NCBI GenBank assembly: GCA_003990745.1
Contig: RBNI01001256.1
Coordinates: 1-23,445 of the forward strand
Direction of reading: 5' to 3'
DNA length: 23,445 nt
Source: Jimgerdemannia flammicorona
Taxonomy: Eukaryota > Mucoromycota > Endogonomycetes > Endogonales > Endogonaceae
The stretch's first letter is position 1. The number at the start of each line of letters is the position of its first letter. A program made the translations under genes and the position numbers. This document shows, one piece after another, positions 19,985-23,445 of the stretch. Under the pieces are notes generated by a model. It had not been told where the DNA came from. It worked only from the letters and a program-made list of their open reading frames with translations, and ran no database searches.

Positions 19985-20754
19985 ACAAATAACATCCCTA
20001 TAAACTGTGAAGTGCAATAACTGCAATAAGAGTAAGAAATTCAGTGACAATGAAAAAAAAAAAAACCCCCCTGTTTAATAAGTTTAGCCTTCCCTTCTTG
20101 GCAACTGCCAGCAGCAACCAAAAACACAGTTGTAAAAAGGCAAAACTGGATCAACCTGCCAGCAGCAACTTTCCCAATTGTATATAAATATTTCTCGGCA
20201 TTTTGTAGCATCATGCTGATATTACATACAATAACTTTCATCACTTGAGTTTTATTTTTTTATTTTTGCATGTGTTACAAATATTTTTAAATTTCTTTTA
20301 TAATTTCCTTAGCTATGCAGGATAAGAAGATAGGCCTAAAGCCCAGACAAGATCTTGACCATTCTGTGCCACCGCTATTGCAACCTATAACAAAAAAGAT
20401 ATGGAATTATTTCACATTATTACATAAAAAGAACAAGTATGCTATGATGTATAAATGTCCTAGTGGGATTGCAGAGCTTGGTCAATGGGGACAGTGGTGA
20501 GAGTAGGAATTGTGGGAAATATATCTCTTGAAATTGGACTGAGGCAATTGCATGATGTTTAAACCTATCCACACAAGGGCAAGAAACTGTTGCAGAAAGT
20601 AAAAAAAAGCTAGTGATAACTAAATTCTCATAACTATCATCAATAATAGCGGTGTAAACATACACTATGAGAATAAGAGCACAGTAGACACAATCACCCC
20701 AGTGGAATATGGGTGCGAGAATCTGACAGTACCCATGAATGATAGAACCATCTC
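19985..20754. other. Unique sequence with TATA-like box and short repeats
   Basis: No gene is called. TATATAAATA at 20181-20190 could be a promoter element. An ATG at 20315 opens 61 codons (MQDKKIGLKPRQ...) without known motifs; it may be the first exon of a gene but I cannot extend it. A 14-bp direct repeat CTGCCAGCAGCAAC occurs at 20105-20118 and 20156-20169. Confidence 0.35.
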
Positions 20755-21165
20755 CTAAAGTAGCAGAATGAAGGCTAGGGGCCCGAAATACTGAGCACCA
20801 AAGTAGTAGCAGAAGGAACTGAAGCTAATACTGTAGCTATACATGAAGGATATCATCATGAAAACCTGGATCACTGCTAGGCAGAAGGTGATGACCTCCA
20901 AAAAGACTGTGATCACCACCCATGGGCCATTTGTCACATTACTGGCAATGTTGACAACCATCCACGAAATGCCTCATAGGTGGCAATGTAGAGCAGCTGT
21001 ATGGCAGAAAATTCTAATATGACCCTTGCTGTGATGATATTCAAATTTGCAATGGCATCTGAGTACAAGGACTTTGAAGGAAATCATATTGAATAATGCC
21101 CAGCAAACAGAATAAGTAGTAAGGATGGCAAAGAGCATACCAAAGTGGCCCAAGTGATGATGATG
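20755..21165 (-). pseudogene. Possible decayed multi-pass membrane protein gene
   Basis: On the minus strand, an acceptor-like TTCTTATAG (just above 21165) precedes hydrophobic open segments. They include a stretch like GMLFAILTTYSVCWALFNM, then ILEFSAIQLLYIATYEAF, then 20961-20755 with ITVFLEVITFCLAVIQVFMM and SFSSFCYYFGAQYF, ending at TAG 20757-20755. They suggest four or so membrane segments spread over two or three frames, so small introns or frameshifts separate them. No family motif is recognised. A chance origin from T-rich sequence is possible, though the amino-acid make-up of the segments looks coding. Confidence 0.35.
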
Positions 21166-21249
21166 CTATAAGAAAACATGAGAGGGCATAGTCAGTCAGT
21201 AATGTAAAGACTAAATGCACAATTATTATCTAGGTTAACACTATAATAT

Positions 21250-21260
21250 AAGGTATTAAT
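21250..21260. repeat. Target-site duplication, left copy
   Basis: AAGGTATTAAT here is repeated exactly at 21902-21912 after the LINE A-tail. Confidence 0.8.
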
Positions 21261-21864
21261 ACATTGAATTTCTGGGCTGGACATCTGGTGGAGGGTGGCT
21301 GTTTCAATTGTGAGGAGTGTTATAATGTAGAGCAAGTTGGGGGATTTGTGCAAATGCCTGAACATTGGCTGAGAGAGTGTGAGGTTCTGGGGGACTTTTG
21401 GAATGTAGTAGGGAATCGACTGGGTATAGAGAGGGGACCAGATGGAGAGAGAGATTGCTGGGAGGATCTGAGATCTAGGCTAGTGGGTGGTGTGGGCAAT
21501 GGTTGGCTCACTTTAGGGTGGGTGTTTGCAGTATGAGTAGGGCTGGCTGGATACTGGCTCTTTGTTTTTGAGGAGAGGTGACAGATGGGTTTGCAGGAGA
21601 AGTTGTTTAGGTGGGAGGGGATGATGGGGGATCTGCTGACTGAGTGGTGGGTGGGTTGGGGTCCCCAGGGTGATAAGTGTCATCACTTGGTAGAAGGAAT
21701 CTGTGAACAGAGTAGTGGACAGGTAGAGATAGTATTAGACAAAGTGGTCTTTCATCGAGTAGGAGTAGGAGGGGGGGGCCCCCCTAGGGGGATTGGATAG
21801 GGTTGGGCATTGTGTATTATTTAGATGATAGATGGTGTTTAATAAAGGGAGAAGTCTGAGTGAC

Positions 21865-21901
<37 letters not shown>
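21261..21901 (+). mobile_element. 5'-truncated LINE 3' end with A-tail
   Basis: This is a short LINE insertion on the plus strand. The first open part (21264-21536) encodes the end of ORF2, with the knuckle C-x2-C-x14-H-x4-C and the FW that follows, matching minus-strand 475-230 of the left LINE (shared QxPEHWLxECEV and GDFW). It then runs about 330 bp of G-rich 3' sequence and ends in an A33 tail (about 21868-21900). The same 11-bp sequence flanks both sides, as expected of target-primed reverse transcription. Divergence from the left LINE is considerable, so it comes from another family member. Confidence 0.85.
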
Positions 21902-21912
21902 AAGGTATTAAT
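21902..21912. repeat. Target-site duplication, right copy
   Basis: AAGGTATTAAT follows the A-tail and is identical to 21250-21260. Confidence 0.8.
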
Positions 21913-23445
21913 GCAGGAGATTTACAGACAAAGGCTCTATTGCTTTGGATTTCTTATATGCAGACTGTTTATAGCTGATCTCCAAATCTGTTTGGCCATA
22001 ATCCTGGAATACCTGTATATGCTGTATAAATCCAATGTTTAAAATTCCTTTGCTTACCCAATATACATACTTCTTTCTTTCTGGAAATTCGAGAAATCCA
22101 TGCCAACTGACCCTTGTCATTAAGATTTGGAATTCTGAAGACAACAAAAGGGTTGAGCCATATGCCCTCATACCATTTATCATCATCAGAAGAGATGTGG
22201 CTATATCCACTAAGTACTATATATCTTAGACATGGTCTGGTCTTTTAGATCCAAAAATTGCTTGACAGACTAATGGCTATAAAAGACCAATGGTCCTGTT
22301 TGGCAAAGGAATGCCTAAAAAAATTTATCTTTTATTTTCAGTCTTGATTTTGAGTACTCTCAATTTAACTTCTACAAATGAATTATCATGGTTGTAGTAT
22401 ATATCATTTTACAGTATTAGGCATCATAATACTTCACAATATGAAAATTTTTTATATTTGATTAACTCTGTATATATTGTCTATCTAAAAAATAAATGAT
22501 AAATACATCTCCTCTTTGGGAATTAGAAATAATATATATGGTCAGCCTCATCTCTGTCAATTTCAAATGAGGTGGCCACTTTTAAACTATTACCTCTAGT
22601 GGCTTAGAATGACTAAAAAAAACCTGGACCAACTCAAATACTCTATATTAACTGTGATTTCATATCTTCATATCTATTCAACTTCCTCTCCATTCCATTT
22701 CAACTATGGCTGTCTCCTTTTTTGCAAAGATCTTTGACAATAGTGAAAAAATTACAATTCTCTATATGCAGTGAGTATAAGTTTTATAGATATAGAACAA
22801 GACTTTCCTCAGAACTATATTTATTTGAACAAGATGGGTGAACAAAGGCAGACTAGAAAGGGTTGCAGTGAATAGTAGTGAGATAAAGAAGATTGATACA
22901 GATAATACAGTACTGAATATCAGCAATTACAGATAGTCAGTAGATATGTTATTTATCAACCAACTCTTATTTACCTACTAGAATAGTATGATCCTCTCCA
23001 TATTAAATACAAACTCACAGTTTGTATCTTCAAGTAATCTTTTTTTTTAATCAGTGGTGAGCCTGGGATATATATGTAAGTTATTCAGTGAACTGATTTT
23101 CACTACTAATAGAGCTCTATTCTGGGTCTGGAGCAGATCTGTTGTGATATTGTGAGATATAGTACAAATAATAAAAATGCAGGCAGAGGTATGAAGTGAA
23201 GATTGTATAACAACAAGATAGTGGATGAGTTGAAGAGTAGATACATATTTATATATTATATTAGAAAGTTGATACTATAGTGAGAAAGCTGAATTGGAGA
23301 TAGTAGAGGTCGAGTGTGGTGATCAAGGTGCTCAATGTAATGAGGAGGATGATGGAGATGATATATTGAGTGGGAGAATAGTAAGACTTGATTGCTTGAG
23401 AACTATATTTACTTTTTTTTTTTTTTTTTTCAAAGAAAAAAAAAC
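21913..23445. other. AT-rich intergenic, no gene seen
   Basis: No convincing coding, RNA or repeat structure is seen on either strand. From about 22,850 the plus strand becomes purine-rich. A short acidic open stretch (EKAELEIVEVECGDQGAQCN...) runs from about 23,282 to the window end but begins right after stops. A T20 run (about 23,411-23,430) and an A9 run close the window and may be the edge of another retroelement. Confidence 0.5.

Overview
The window looks like a transposon-rich, non-genic stretch of a filamentous fungal (or similar compact-intron eukaryote) chromosome. The basis is short spliceosomal introns of about 76-111 bp with GT..AG borders, non-LTR elements with A-tails, low gene density and heavy decay of repeats by C-to-T type changes. 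I cannot tell ascomycete from basidiomycete from sequence alone. No bacterial features, RNA genes or CRISPR arrays are visible.

Layout: (1) 1-~5,540, a decayed, almost CpG-free LINE on the minus strand, with an ORF1-like region, an APE-type endonuclease, a reverse transcriptase (RT) and a C-terminal CCHC knuckle; its 3' end lies beyond the window start. (2) 5,570-6,290, remains of a multi-exon host gene on the plus strand whose exon phases still agree across three introns. (3) 6,575-8,837, copy A of an unrecognised five-exon Cys-rich gene with its own promoter. (4) 8,838-17,866, two Penelope-like elements (PLEs) head to head, forming an inverted repeat with arms of about 4.4-4.6 kb. (5) 17,866-19,984, copy B of the same unknown gene in direct orientation, joined at its start codon to the A-tail of the right PLE. 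(6) 19,985-21,249, unique sequence with a possible decayed membrane-protein gene on the minus strand. (7) 21,261-21,901, a 5'-truncated LINE 3' end with an A-tail and an 11-bp target-site duplication. (8) 21,913-23,445, AT-rich sequence without recognisable genes.

The most interesting object is the PLE. Each copy has pseudo-LTRs (pLTRs), a 386-codon gag-like ORF1 with zinc-knuckle motifs, and a 585-codon ORF2 encoding a PLE-type RT with no GIY-YIG endonuclease. In both copies ORF1 stops directly after an A AAA AAC heptamer; a -1 shift there enters ORF2, and two perfect hairpins surround the site. That is a classic programmed -1 frameshift layout. Both copies keep identical ORF lengths with no net indel, and each is killed only by nonsense substitutions at different codons, nearly all C-to-T or G-to-A in CpA or CpG context. 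This suggests RIP-like or methylation-driven mutation of young repeats. The flanking 2.1-kb direct duplication, ending exactly at the PLE pair, is a second structural oddity.
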